Assembly (NCBI GenBank): GCA_036172665.1
Contig: CM069873.1
Coordinates: forward strand, 30,124,001 to 30,188,000
Reading direction: 5' to 3'
Length of the DNA: 64,000 bases
Source: Prosopocoilus inquinatus
Lineage: Eukaryota > Arthropoda > Insecta > Coleoptera > Lucanidae
This document shows positions 22,378 to 33,662 of the stretch, one piece after another. Both the position numbers and the translations under genes were made by a program. Position 1 is the stretch's first letter. Each line of letters begins with the position of its first letter. Below the pieces are notes generated by a model that was given only the letters and a program-made list of their open reading frames with translations, was not told the DNA's origin and did no database searches.

Positions 22378-23450
22378 CTAGCCTGCGAAGGTTTTGCGGA
22401 TGACATAAAACTAGGTGTATGTAGTAGATTTGATGTTCCTGAGTTTGAGAAAAATATAATAACTTTTTCATCACGCACCACTGTTTTTTAAATAACAATA
22501 TTTGAAAGTAGGTTTTTCAACCATAATTTTCGATAAGCCAACTATTACTCACTTGTTTTCACATTTTCACTTGTTATTATTGACAGATTTGTGCTTAAGT
22601 ATTTATACGTTTCATGCTATACAAAATATTAGTTTCTACTATACCGTGTATTCCTATTAAAGCAAATATTGAGAAAAATTAATGATAAGGTGAATGTTAC
22701 TAAAAGACGTCTAAATGATTCTAACAGTTTGAACCCAAAAAGACACCAAAATAGGTTTGCTATATCCAAAGTTCCTTATAACCGGTAAATAAAAACGAAG
22801 TATGTATTTAGTAGAGTTATAACCGAGAGTCTTCTACAAACGGATTAACTACAGCCGACCTTCACTGTACAGGGCTTTTGAAAGACAAACTACAATCGAA
22901 CCTCCATAACTCAAATTTCAAGGGACCGGAAAATTACGAGTTATAGAGATTTCCAGTTAAAGAAATAGATAGCAGTTACATATAATGTGCAAGGACCATC
23001 ACTAAATTTCGACTTACAGAAAACGGCGATTTGTGGAGGTTCGAGTTAAAGAGGTGTGACTGTATATATTTTTGGAAGTAAAAAGAGGAACTTTCGTTAA
23101 TTCGAGAAATTTTTTAATCTAAAATATGAAAGAAAATAGTTTTTAAAACTTTAACTGGACAGTTTTAAAATTGGTTAAAAGTCGACTTCAATTAGAATAG
23201 CGAAGTTGATTCTCATTTCCAATCGTCACTTGTTTTTTTTAGTAAATTCTGGCGGTTCAGGTAAATCTCTAAAACGTTTACAATTAACATTTTTTTATAT
23301 GTCTGATAATAAAAATTCTTTAAAAAGTTTAATTTTTTTTTGGAATCCTGACGTGATAGAAAAAAACTAATAACAGATTCGTTTTTATAATGTTGAAATG
23401 AAGAGCACATAGTCTTATCTCATCCGCAAAAAAAAAAATTTGCAGGCTAG
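22378..23450. mobile_element. 1.1-kb non-autonomous DNA transposon, copy 1
   Basis: The left terminus CTAGCCTGCGAAGGTTTTGC and the right terminus, in reverse complement CTAGCCTGCAAATTTTTT, share TTTTGCGGATGA and then ACTA.GTG over about 45 bp. The interior has no transposase. A second copy in the same orientation lies at 52537-53666 and is almost identical apart from small insertions. A pogo-like MITE is nested inside both copies at the same place, so it was inserted before the family multiplied. Confidence 0.85.
22893..23062. mobile_element. Nested pogo/Tigger-like MITE, copy 1
   Basis: CAATCGAACCTCCATAACTC at the left faces a right end whose reverse complement reads CAGTCACACCTCTTTAACTC. 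TA flanks both ends. The CAGTC...ACCTC...TAACTCGAA style is typical of pogo/Tigger termini. Length is 170 bp with no coding capacity. Confidence 0.8.
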
Positions 23451-23454
23451 TGTA

Positions 23455-24655
23455 ATTGATTTCTACATTTACATCTCGTAAATGAGCCAAAATATAATCC
23501 ATAAAGTTCTTCTCCAATCAAAACATTATTTAACACAATTGTAAATTTCAGCGCACGCAGTAAAACATGTTTTAATGCTAAAATATTATAGGCAAATGTG
23601 AATTGCTATTAAACAATATTTAATTACTCACCGCACTACTATCAGCTAATCATAACTACCTGCATTTTAATTATTAGTCGATTACAGCAAATTTTTCATT
23701 GTTCATCCGTTTTTGAACAACAAACTTCCGGGAGTTTACATGCTGTAATTAAAGCATTATAATATAATCTGTACTTGCTTCAGGAAAACATATAAAGCGA
23801 AGTCATGTTACGGAAACGCAAAGTGGTTTACCGGATTAGGTTGAAATTCAGGCTGCAGTTTTCACAACTTTATTGTTTACGCGAACTAAATTGTGTATTA
23901 TTTTGCTAGAGGATTAGAGAAAATTATATTTATGAGAAAGCGTCTGCTAAAAACATATTACAAATTATACTATGATGTTTTTGTTAATTTAATTTGTCTA
24001 TTTAGAATATTAACTTCAGTTTACATCAACATCAAACTAAATGAACGCAGTTTTAAATCTGTAAGGTTCCAAATACACGGGCACACAAGTTTTTGCAATC
24101 GAGTTCGTCAAGCATTAAAAGCAAAATGAACGACTGGTGATGGAAAGTAAAGCCGATGGAGTAGTGCAGTCAAGGTGTTTTATAGTTAAATGAATGGCAA
24201 AACCTTCTATAGCAATCTTATTTTTTCGTATAAGTAAGTCGGTATACTACTTGTAATTATACCGGGTGTTTGTTTACTGTGTGCAAATATTTAAGCCTGT
24301 AATACATCACTACAAATGACAACAAGTGAAGTTATTCGTGCCCGCCGAAAATTTTTTATTATTGATTTTTTTTTAAAACTTTTTGCGCCAATAGTTTATT
24401 TACAGAAGATTTTCGATATTCTCAGTATTGCTCAAGACATGAAGAAGTAAATGGATATTTGGTACATACTTCTTACAAATGGTTAGCTTATCCTTTTATA
24501 ACCATAACCGGTATTTAAAACAATCAAATTTGCTCTTGGGTTTTTAACTGTTGCGTGCACAAGAAAACTTGAAACGATTTTTCACGTTTCTGGTGCAAGG
24601 CTTTTTCTACATAAAAACCTTCATAAAATCTTCTAACCCTAATTTAGCCTACGAA
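23455..24655. other. A+T-rich DNA with a lone transposon terminus, no gene seen
   Basis: TACCGGGTGTTTGTTTACTG at 24261 resembles a Tc1/mariner terminus; no facing end was identified. A 45-bp motif (TTCTCAG...ATGGATATTTG) at 24419-24463 recurs on both sides of the mariner element downstream. Confidence 0.4.
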
Positions 24656-24658
24656 ACT

Positions 24659-24839
24659 GAAAATTGCAAGAATAGCATCTACTTCTTGGTTTGGACCCGT
24701 TTAAATCCGTACTTATAAAATCAACATTGGTACAAATAGTAAATACGATTTCATGGCTACCATGAAAAATATCGATTTTATAAGTACGCATATTAAACAG
24801 GTCCAAACCGAAAAGTGGACTCAATTCTTGCAATTTTCG
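24659..24839. mobile_element. Foldback element, 64-bp arms
   Basis: GAAAATTGCAAGAAT...GGTTTGGACC...TACTTATAAAATC on the left is repeated in inverted orientation on the right with few mismatches, separated by about 50 bp. It would fold into a long hairpin. No coding sequence is present. Confidence 0.8.
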
Positions 24840-25025
24840 ATCTGCTTAGACTAAATTGGGATTATGAGAAACGTATTATGAGGAAATCAAAAACATTAAC
24901 ACTGGCCCAGAACATGCATCTTATGAAAATTCTTCTAATACTTCAGAAAAAAAGAAGATTTCCGGTTTTCTCAGTTTTGCTAAAGATCTGAAGCAGCTAA
25001 TGGATATTTGTCACACGAAATTATA

Positions 25026-25378
25026 CAGCGTGGAAACTAAGTAGCGGATAAAATCCATAACTCCGTTAATATTTGTAATAAAGCAGAAATCTAAAAGGGG
25101 TATAGCGATTCAAATTACAGCGCATAAGAAGAAATATATTTTGAGATATTTTCATGATTTTTTTTTAAGTTATGACGTCATCAAGATTTTTTTTAAATGA
25201 CAACCTATATTTTTTATTTTTTATTTCGGTGGGATTCTTTAACCTGCTTTCAACAGTATAAAATTTTGGATCGATTACATAACAAAAAATTCAAGAAAAA
25301 CGGCCATAAAAGTTTAATTGTAAAGTTGAAGAAATAAACAGAACATCTAGTTAGCTAGGTTTAAAACGAAACAAAATT
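25026..25378. repeat. Left long terminal inverted repeat of the mariner-like element
   Basis: It runs from CAGCGTGGAAAC to about AAAACGAAACAAAATTA. The right arm (26612-26956) matches in reverse complement through GATGACGTCAT, TATGGCCGTTTTT and CTAGTTAGCTAGGT, with scattered small differences. Confidence 0.9.
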
Positions 25379-25420
25379 AAGGTGTAAATAAACAAAACTT
25401 GATTTCGACAGTCATTGATA

Positions 25421-26509
25421 TCACAATAAATGTTCAAACTGACGACCATGCGGCAACTGACAATACCCAAGACGCTCATAAAATTCATTTATTACATTTT
25501 GAATAGTTTGAGGTGTTATTAACCTACACTCCTGTCGAATTCTTTCTTTAAGATCGTCTAAGTTGTTAAGTCTATTTTTATACACCTTGCTTTTTAAGTA
25601 CCCCCATAGAAAAAAGTCTAATGGCGTTAGATCAGGGGATCTAGCTGGCCATTCCATTGGACCTCTTCTTCCTATCCATCTACCTGGGAACATCTCGTCC
25701 AAATAACGTCGCACATCAACTGCGTAGTGTGGCGAGGCACCGTCGTGTTGCATCCAAATGTTATTGTTTGGTACGTCACAGTCATTTTCATTAGGAAATA
25801 ATATCGCCAATGCAGGTACTAATTCGAATTGTAAGAAGTGTAGATATTTCTCACCAGTTAAATTACCTTCGATAAAGAATGGACCTAAAATTCTGTCACC
25901 GACAATTCCTGTCCATACGTTGAGCTTCTGGGGATGTTGAGTATGAGCTTCTTGCATCAAGTGGGGATTTTCCCTAGACCAATATCGACAATTATGTCTG
26001 TTACCAGTTCCACGTAAAGTAAAACTTGCCTCATCAGAAAAAATTACACGCTGCGAGAACATTGGATCACGATTGCAAATTTCCAACATTTCTTCACAAA
26101 ATTCTTGTCTATGATCATAGTCAGTTTCTGCTAACTCATGGACTAATTTTACTTTATACGGATGAAACTTTTGCATTTTTAAAAGTTTCAGTACCGAGGT
26201 ATGGCTCAGGTTGTGCTCTAAAGCAATGTCTCGACTAGTCGAATGCGGATTATTTTCTATTTCTAGTAAAATATCAAGCTGCACATCGTCAATTAATTTT
26301 GTCTTAGGGTGGCCAGTTTTTGGAAGGTCTTTCACAATACCGTAATTTCGAAATTTATTTTCTATTCTGCTGACTGTGGATTGACTTATTTGCTGATCAG
26401 GATATTTGTCTATAAAAAGTCGACACACCTCTTGATGAGTTCTAATTCGATCGCCATACCCAATCATCATTAGAACTTCAATTCTTTGTTCTTCAGTCAG
26501 CAACACCAT
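25421..26509 (-). CDS. Tc1/mariner-superfamily transposase, intact
   Basis: A DDE/D-family transposase of 362 residues would bind its inverted repeats, cut out the element and insert it at TA. Residues 1-55 form a first helix-turn-helix (TEEQRIEVLMMIGYG, then SQSTVSRIENKF), and about 88-112 a second. Catalytic residues are Asp159 in FSDEASF, Asp256 in IWMQHDGASPHY and Asp293 in PARSPDLTPLDFFLWG, with 36 residues between the last two, so neither classic DD34D nor DD37D. TQHPQKLNVW (about 190-199) and the C-terminal QFEHLL are typical of this insect group. The ATG at 26509 opens the frame and begins the first helix. No stop or frameshift is seen. The gene lies 42 bp from the left repeat and 102 bp from the right. 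Confidence 0.95.
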   Translation of the reverse strand: MVLLTEEQRIEVLMMIGYGDRIRTHQEVCRLFIDKYPDQQISQSTVSRIENKFRNYGIVKDLPKTGHPKTKLIDDVQLDILLEIENNPHSTSRDIALEHNLSHTSVLKLLKMQKFHPYKVKLVHELAETDYDHRQEFCEEMLEICNRDPMFSQRVIFSDEASFTLRGTGNRHNCRYWSRENPHLMQEAHTQHPQKLNVWTGIVGDRILGPFFIEGNLTGEKYLHFLQFELVPALAILFPNENDCDVPNNNIWMQHDGASPHYAVDVRRYLDEMFPGRWIGRRGPMEWPARSPDLTPLDFFLWGYLKSKVYKNRLNNLDDLKERIRQECRLITPQTIQNVINEFYERLGYCQLPHGRQFEHLL

Positions 26510-26611
26510 TTTGGTAAAAGGTTTTTAATAATTAGTGTAACTCCTACTATCCCCAGGGAATAAAAATACTCATTTTATTGTGATAGGTATTTACAAGTTC
26601 TTGTCAATCAA

Positions 26612-26956
26612 ACAAATTTTGTTTGTTTTACACCTAGCTAACTAGATATTCTGTTAATTTCTTCAACTTTACAATTAAACTTTTATGGCCGTTTTTTTGT
26701 TATGTAATCGATTCAAAATTTTATACTGTTGAAAGCAGGTTAAAAAAACCCACCGAAATCAAAAATAAAAAATATAGGTTGTCATTTAAAAAAAATCTTG
26801 ATGACGTCATATCTTAAAAAAAATTCATGAAAATATCTCAAAATATACTTCTTCTTATGCGCTGTAATTTGAATCGCTATACCCCTTTTAGATTTTTGCT
26901 TTATAAAAAATATTAACGGAGTTATGGATTTTATCCGCTACTTAGTTTCCACGCGG
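26612..26956. repeat. Right long terminal inverted repeat of the mariner-like element
   Basis: This is the inverted partner of 25026-25378, ending GTTTCCACGCGG before the TA target site. It lies upstream of the transposase start and would contain its promoter. Confidence 0.9.
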
Positions 26957-26958
26957 TA

Positions 26959-27415
26959 TGTAAAAAAGGCCTTGTACCAGAAACGTGAAAAATTGCTTAA
27001 AATTTTCTTGTGCATGCAACAATTCGGACCCAAATGACCATTGACTGCTTCACATCTTTAGAAAAACTGAGAATATTGAAAATAATATTTAAATTAAATT
27101 TAATTTAAATTTTCTCGAAATAATAGACAGATGGAAATTTTGTCTGGCAATCAAAATACACAGTTTATTATAAATAACTATTGAATCTTACTAAAATTTT
27201 GTCTAATATGTCCAGCAGTTCCAAATTACAACAATTTCTTAATTTTTCTATCTTAAATAAGTGTTATTTTCAGCAACACTACAAGTTGCTCAACAGCATT
27301 CTCCTACTTACATTTGGTTATCGAACATGCACAAACTATTCGGTCGATTGTTTTATATTTTTTATATTTGCTTTAAATTTTTATAAATGAAACTCCTATT
27401 ATTTTTGCCATAAGT
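26959..27415. other. Mariner flank with an inverted copy of a local repeat, no gene
   Basis: In reverse complement, 26962-27080 matches parts of 24400-24620: the ATTCTCAG...TGAAG.AG..AATGG motif and TTTTTCACGTTTCTGGT. The rest, to 27415, is A+T-rich without coding character. Confidence 0.5.
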
Positions 27416-27417
27416 CA

Positions 27418-27655
27418 TAAACTTGTCAGTACCTCAGGAGCGGGAGTATATTTTTGTATGTGTAAAGTGTTCCATGGTTTTGTTACTTCCAAACCTCCTC
27501 GCCGTTGAAGGGGAAGCAGTATGGAATTGTATCCCCAATACTGAAGGGTACCTGAAGTGAGTAACGACCACCCCCGACAAATACCTAGAGCAGGGTGCGA
27601 ACCCACGACCTTATGAATGCAAGGTCGGTCCCTTACCACTTGGAGCGTTCAGGCG
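27418..27655 (-). mobile_element. tRNA-derived SINE
   Basis: On the minus strand the 5' head reads GCTCCAAGTGGTAAGG, an A-box-like segment, and about 45 bases on GTGGGTTCGCACCC, a B-box-like segment, the spacing of an internal RNA polymerase III promoter. The acceptor ends do not pair and the anticodon arm is irregular, so it is not a working tRNA. A body of about 170 bp follows with TTCCCCTTCAACGGCGAGG. Its 3' end is not sharply defined. Confidence 0.65.
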
Positions 27656-28021
27656 TTTGAACTGATTTTAACATATCTCTTATAGACTATAATTCGGTTT
27701 CAATTCAGGTCCTTCTTATTTCTTTATTTTGTCCACTTAGAATCTCTTGAGATAAGATATACGAATCTAAAAATATTTTCTTAAAATTCTTCAGACTGCG
27801 CTAATATTTCCAGTTTTTTCTTTTTTTCATCACATTAGAATTTTTTTAAGCGAATTAACTTTTTAACTTATTAAAATCGAACCATAATATTTTTAAACAA
27901 CTAACCTAACTGACGATAAGCACCTCTAGTGGCGATTAATATAAGTTCCGCGGCACTCGAAGCCGTTCTTCGCGTACTGGGCCGCCTGTTGAATGACGAC
28001 GCGAAAGTAGGTCAATGTTAA

Positions 28022-28198
28022 GGCCGCATTACACCCGCCGATTGCTGAGCTGAGATAGTGTGTTTGGCCGAGTGTTCAGCTAATATGATCAATGTGATCG
28101 GCCTATCCCCTTGGTAACCACATGCTCCAATAACAGTTTCTCGGCCGAGTAACAAAGCGAGTGACTCGGCTCAGCACTCAGCAGGTGTACTTCGGCTT
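28022..28198. mobile_element. TTAA-flanked MITE
   Basis: TTAA flanks both ends (28018-28021 and 28199-28202). The left end GGCCGCATTACACCCGCCGA and the right end, in reverse complement AGCCGAAGTACACCTGCTGA, match imperfectly over about 55 bp including TGCTGAGC and CCGAG. TTAA is the target of piggyBac-type transposases. Length is 177 bp with no gene. Confidence 0.75.
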
Positions 28199-28320
28199 TT
28201 AACTTTGACCTTATGCACGAACGGTGTCGTAAATCATCTTGTCAATCAAAACATTTTAAACGCGTTCACAAAGCGCCTGAATTTATTAAAATAAATAAAT
28301 GTAACTTCACTCCAAGTATA

Positions 28321-30138
28321 CCGGCTGTTTCAAATTCAGTGTGCACTGAAGGGATTTCCTAAACCGTAAGAGATACAAATTTGGTTAAATGGAAGAAAAG
28401 TTGTACGAATCAATGCTTAATTCGTATCTATTAAGAGAATGATTTTTTTCTTATATCTTCTTGAGTTATTAATAAAAATGTAAAAAAAATGATTATCTTT
28501 TTCTCTCTGTATCTCTTTTATTATACATAATCTTGAAATTCCGATTTAACTTTCTAAGGGCACTTTTTGATTCTGCTTGGAATAACAGAATTGAAGCCAA
28601 ACGTTTCGTCTTTCCACGACCATCATCAGTTTCGATTTTTTGAATACAACTTATATATTTTTATTGTTCTATTCATTCCATTTTTTCTCCTGATTGTAAT
28701 GATATATCACACTTAATAGTTGATATTAATTTGAAGCTTTAATAATTCAGATTTCATATGAAAATTTTATTTAATACATAATTTCAAATTTTTAGTTCAT
28801 TTTCTTAGCTGTAGTGTAAATTATAATAAACTATTTAAAGTTTTTCTGTATCGTTATTTTAATAATGCACTGCACTTACTTCTAATATAACTCGCTAGAT
28901 TAGTATCTCATCTTTGGTGTAGGAATGAAAACGCCTAGTTTTTAATTTTGACTAACTCGCACTGTTGATTAGATATTTCTGAATAGTGCATTCTACAAAG
29001 ACGTTGGCAGCTAAAAACGAATATTTTGTGATAAATTTGAAAGATACTTTCTATAACGATGTATTTTTTTTTAAGTTTCTTAGCTCTCAACATGTAAATA
29101 TATTTAATTTTTTTAAATATGGTAAAGTCCAAAAATGGTAATAAATATATTTAACCAGTTGAAGTTTGGCACGTTATATAGGACCATCATCCATAATTTA
29201 AACAGGATAAAATAGGATTTATATTTTGGACATTGAAACAGTGACTAGCATAAGGAGGAACTAAGAAGGCGAATATTAGATTCTTACAGAAATTTTTGGC
29301 GAAATCATGTTCGACACGCTAGACAACACATAGGATTAAGAATGAATGTGTGTCTTGGAAACAGTGGAGGACATTTCGAGGATTTACTTTAATTTATTTA
29401 TTTCACAAACTCGTGTTCTTCTATAATTTTTATTCAACTTATTTATTTTGTTCTTGTAATTTAATATGTTTATACTGCTGTTTATTTGGTTTGTGTTAGC
29501 CACTTAATATCATTTAGTCCATATGTATTTATTGATCTTTTCTCTTCCGATAACTGAATGTTAGTTACTAATACTTAACAAATAAAAAAAGTGGTTAAGA
29601 ATAATTTCTTTACTTATTAAGAAAAACATGACGAAACTGTATCAGTTTTTTGTCTTATTCTTACTTTACTTGAAAAAAAGGTTAAGTATTATACTCACTG
29701 AAATCACCAGAAAGAATGCTGCTGACTAGAATAATAAAAAGATAAGAAAATGAACCAAAAATTTGAAAAAATGCTATCGAATAGAACAATAAAAAGATGT
29801 AAGTTGTATTTAAAAAATCGAAACTGATGATGGTCGTGGAAAGACGAAACATTTGACTTCAATTCTGCCACCTCTATTCGAAGCAGACTCAAAAAGTGTC
29901 CGTAGAATGTTAAATCAGAATTTCAAAATTATGTATAATAAAAGAGATAGAGAGGAAAAAAGAAAATCGTTTTTTTTACATTTTTATTAATATCTCAAGA
30001 AGAAATAATAAAAAAATCATTCTGTTCATAAATATGAGTTAAACATTGATTCATGCAACTTTTCTTCCATTTAACCAAATTTGTATCTCTTACGGTTTAG
30101 GAGATCCCTTCAGTGCACACCCAATTTGAAACAACCGG
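28321..30138. mobile_element. Mariner-like deletion derivative with about 360-bp inverted repeats
   Basis: The left end CCGGCTGTTTCAAATTCAGT and the right end, in reverse complement CCGGTTGTTTCAAATTGGGT, match with few differences to about 28678 and from about 29775. TA flanks both ends. The 1.1-kb interior contains only the last 47 codons of a transposase (29249-29392). Confidence 0.88.
29249..29392 (+). pseudogene. C-terminal transposase fragment inside the 28.3-kb element
   Basis: After an in-frame TAG, 47 codons read HKEELRRRILDSYRNF..., then VRHARQHIGLRMNVCL, and end GGHFEDLL-stop. The final pattern, a cysteine, a glycine pair and HFE-x-LL, is the standard C-terminus of insect mariner-like transposases. 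The helix-turn-helix and all catalytic aspartates are missing, so the element depends on enzyme from elsewhere. Confidence 0.75.
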
Positions 30139-30140
30139 TA

Positions 30141-33100
30141 TAATTACAATTTTAAGTACTTTACAATTAAAAATTAGTGCAATTCAAGAAGCTGCGAGTA
30201 TCGCATGTGATTCGCTGTTGCCGAACAAGATAAAACAGAGGTACAATTAACTTGTAATTTCACATTCCATATGAATTTTAATAGACTTTCAAAATTTGAC
30301 ATTTACTTTTGTTCCATGGACCATAAGTAGTACTTTCGTAGCTAGGAACGAGATTAGCAAAAGTTGATTTACGTAAAAGGGAGAAGGAAAAATATTTTTA
30401 ACGCGCTCGCAAAACTGTAACATTGTTTCGCTCAGCCTATTAAAATTTTAAATAATAAATAACCGATATTAATGATTCTGATTACGAAACGCTGCGTTGA
30501 TAATCGGGCGCGCTGCCGGTGAGCGTGTTCACACACCGACTACGCGAGGAAGGCATCATTGACCTTGCTAAATACTTTATCACACATTTCAGCAGTTCCA
30601 AACAAGTGGTACCTCCGAACTTTATTATGGTACGGTAGCCACCAAAAAAGTCACCGCAGAAGGTAGCATTTCATGTACTTATACTGAGGCATTTTTTTAT
30701 TTCCACACAGTAAGTATCTATTCCTCATGTTAGAATTTCTGAATAAATGGAAAATTGATACAGGGTTACAACTAATTAAAGGACTATTGGACATCTCGTC
30801 AAATAAACATAAGAGATAAAAGATTATTTATATAATAATAATTATAATTACTAACAAAAATTAAAGTACAAATGTCAATTAGTGTGTTAAAGTTTGTCCA
30901 GCGAAAATTTACATAACATATTCGTAATTACTTTTGAAGGACACTTCCAACATCGCAAGCTTCTCAACGTTTCGCGTTTATTTAATTATATGGTCGTAAC
31001 ACTGCGCATATAATTTTTCTATTGTTGTAAGGGCATATTAAATTTTGTAAACCAAACGATCAATTTTCCTTTTGATTGAACCCTTCAATTCAGCAAAAGA
31101 CGTTCCGGAGGAGTTGTATTAAAGGCGGTCCTTAATCATAAAACCAAAATTAGTGAACATTTCGCCGCACCCGCCAGATATTGATTGCGTCCTCTGCCAA
31201 TTTTATTAATTAACGTAACTTGCTAGTTAATTAATTTCCATCCCGACTTAGTACGCTGCACAACCCCATAATGGATTATTACGTGAATGATTTCAGGGCA
31301 ATATACACCACTAATCCCCAAATGAAGTTGGTGATTTATACGTCTTTTTGCTCACCTCGGAATATTTATGCGTGACATTGTTTCGCGTGACATGTTGAAA
31401 GCTTCAAAACAACCGGAAAATTCCATGTCGAATTCGTTGAAAACTGTTTTTATTTTGTCATTAATAGTTAACGGCACAGAAGTTAGTATTATAAATGATG
31501 TTTAAAAAATTTATGTTCAATTTCGCCTACCTTTTTTGACTTTTAATCGCCATAGGACGCAGGCACAGTGCGCGATAATTTATGTTACATTTATTTGATT
31601 AGCAAAGTAAATTCATGCTCATCAAATCAAGTAACGAGTCAAACAAATAAACTCTTCGTTTTATGCGCCTAATAGATAACATGCATAACTTAATTTTAGG
31701 AACCCAGTAAATAACATATATAATTAACTTATATCAATATATTTAGACGTTTAACATTTCGTTTCAACAGATGTATGACCACATGGATTATGGACTATTG
31801 TCTATATTTTTCAGTTCCAGTCTGTGGATCATATCACACATGACATTATTTTAGGGCGAAGAATTAATCTAAACAATAATCAATCTGTTGTTGTTTGTTT
31901 GCTTGTGTAAATTGTTGTTGTATTGCAAATTCGCACGAATTTAATTGAAATAATAATAATCTGAATCCAGAATCAGATAGGTCATCATTTGTTGAATCTA
32001 AATACCGTACGTATAAGAATGTATACAGGATTAGAGTATTTTATGTTATACACATCTTTTTCTCTTCAACTTATCCCGAGAGATAGTTCATAATGCTAAT
32101 AGCTGAATTCGTTCCCAATTAACTAGACCAAACTACATGAACAATAACACGTGTTTTGTACATTGTTTGCAACTATGTACTTTCTGAACGGAGGCAAGCG
32201 TAAATTCTAATACATCTGTCTGAAGCTAATGCTTCATGACAAAAGTCGCAATTAATAACGACTAGAGGTGGACGGATCAGAAATACATAACAACACGTAT
32301 CATTAGTTTAAAATATCTTTCTGTTTTCTATTTAGCAAAGTGTTTCTTAAATAACAAACGGTAACAAAATATATTGTCCAGGAAGGACGGAAAGACTTAC
32401 AAAATAAGTAGGGCAGCTAATTTTAAATATACGGACATGACTTCCTACCGTTTAGACATTACGTAACAACAAGTTGTGGATCTTATTTATGTCACTTAAA
32501 GGATCCCATTTCTTGCTAACGATACACCCTATTCTCACCGGGCCTAACGATCTCGTTAGCTATCTACTGGCCTATCGGCTAAACAAAATGATTTATTACT
32601 TTCACGTGCCTCCGCACCGAAAAAAAAAAAATACACCGTTTTAAATTTATGCCGTGCCAAGCAAGCTAAAATGTACAATTAATTTTGTAGAGTGCGTTAA
32701 TGACGGATAAAATCTTTACATTTCTGCGTTGTAACTTGGGCCAACATTAAAAACCTTTTATGTCGTGAGTAAATCCAATTAAAAATTAAAGCCCTGCGCC
32801 CGGTTGGTACCTACGAATTTATCTGGAAAGATCGCGCGCTCTTTGGTCCTTAGATATTTATGCGGTTCACGCGCGTAAATCCGGATTTCTTTGTAATTAT
32901 CCGGAGGCGTTAATTTTTAAAATTTTCCATTTTTTGTGTGGCTCCCAAACAATTAAAGCAAACAAAATTCCATTACAATTAGTATTCACCATCAACCCAG
33001 GCTTAATACAAAATCACAAATTAAATACTCTACTATAAACGGTGGAATTATTTTGATTACTTCAGAAATATATAAGTGGATCAGTTTTAAAGAGTAAGGT

Positions 33101-33660
33101 ATAATTGGCTAAAGCCAAAGCAAGTCCCAAAATTTAGGTACTTTGCTGCCAGAACTTTTGTTTACAAGGAATATGAGCAGAAACAACATAATTTATCTCT
33201 GACACTATTGATTAATATTTCATGCAAGAGCTCTAGTCAAATGCAGGAAGCTTTTGGGGGGCCGAAGCTCGAACCCTTGACCAGGCAGCACGCGATACTT
33301 ATTTTATTTCAATTAGCGATCAGATCATTCACTCCAGATTCTCACAAGCTTCCCGCGCTCTGGTTGTAACGTAATACCCTGATATGAAAATACTGCCTTC
33401 ACAAGTGGAGAAACTAAACATAAATTAATCAAACAAGAAAAAATAATGTTATAGTTGCCTTTACCTGATAAATAGCGTGAAGTAAAAATTAAGAAACTTT
33501 TCAAGAAATAACCTCCGAAATAGCAAAAGCCATTTGAATTTGCTAATTTAATTAAATTTAATAAAAAAAATATAACACTGGGATAAGTCTCAAAATTTCG
33601 ATAGTCATAGTGAAAACAAAGTGCAAAATAACAATCCATCCTAAAGTAATGTAAAAGCAA
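30141..33660. other. A+T-rich DNA with possible conserved blocks, no gene seen
   Basis: No coding frame is supported. Bases 31130-31340 and 32690-32930 are less A+T-rich and hold TTAATTAAC-type homeodomain cores among unique G+C words such as TAAAGCCCTGCGCCCGGTT. A weak B-box-like GGGTTCGAGC lies near 33270 on the minus strand. Confidence 0.4.
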
Positions 33661-33662
33661 TA

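Larger units (their letters stand above)
25026..26956 (-). mobile_element. Complete Tc1/mariner-superfamily transposon with long inverted repeats
   Basis: The element begins CAGCGTGGAAACTAAGTAGC and ends with the reverse complement of CCGCGTGGAAACTAAGTAGC, flanked by TA on both sides (25024-25025 and 26957-26958). The inverted repeats extend to about 25378 and from about 26612, so each is roughly 350 bp, with few differences. Usual mariner repeats are about 30 bp. The interior is one intact transposase gene on the minus strand. Similar arms and an intact frame point to recent insertion. Confidence 0.93.

Noticed and set aside
27583..27655. A working tRNA gene on the minus strand
   Set aside because: A- and B-box-like segments are present, but the acceptor stem does not pair and the anticodon arm is irregular. 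A SINE head fits better.
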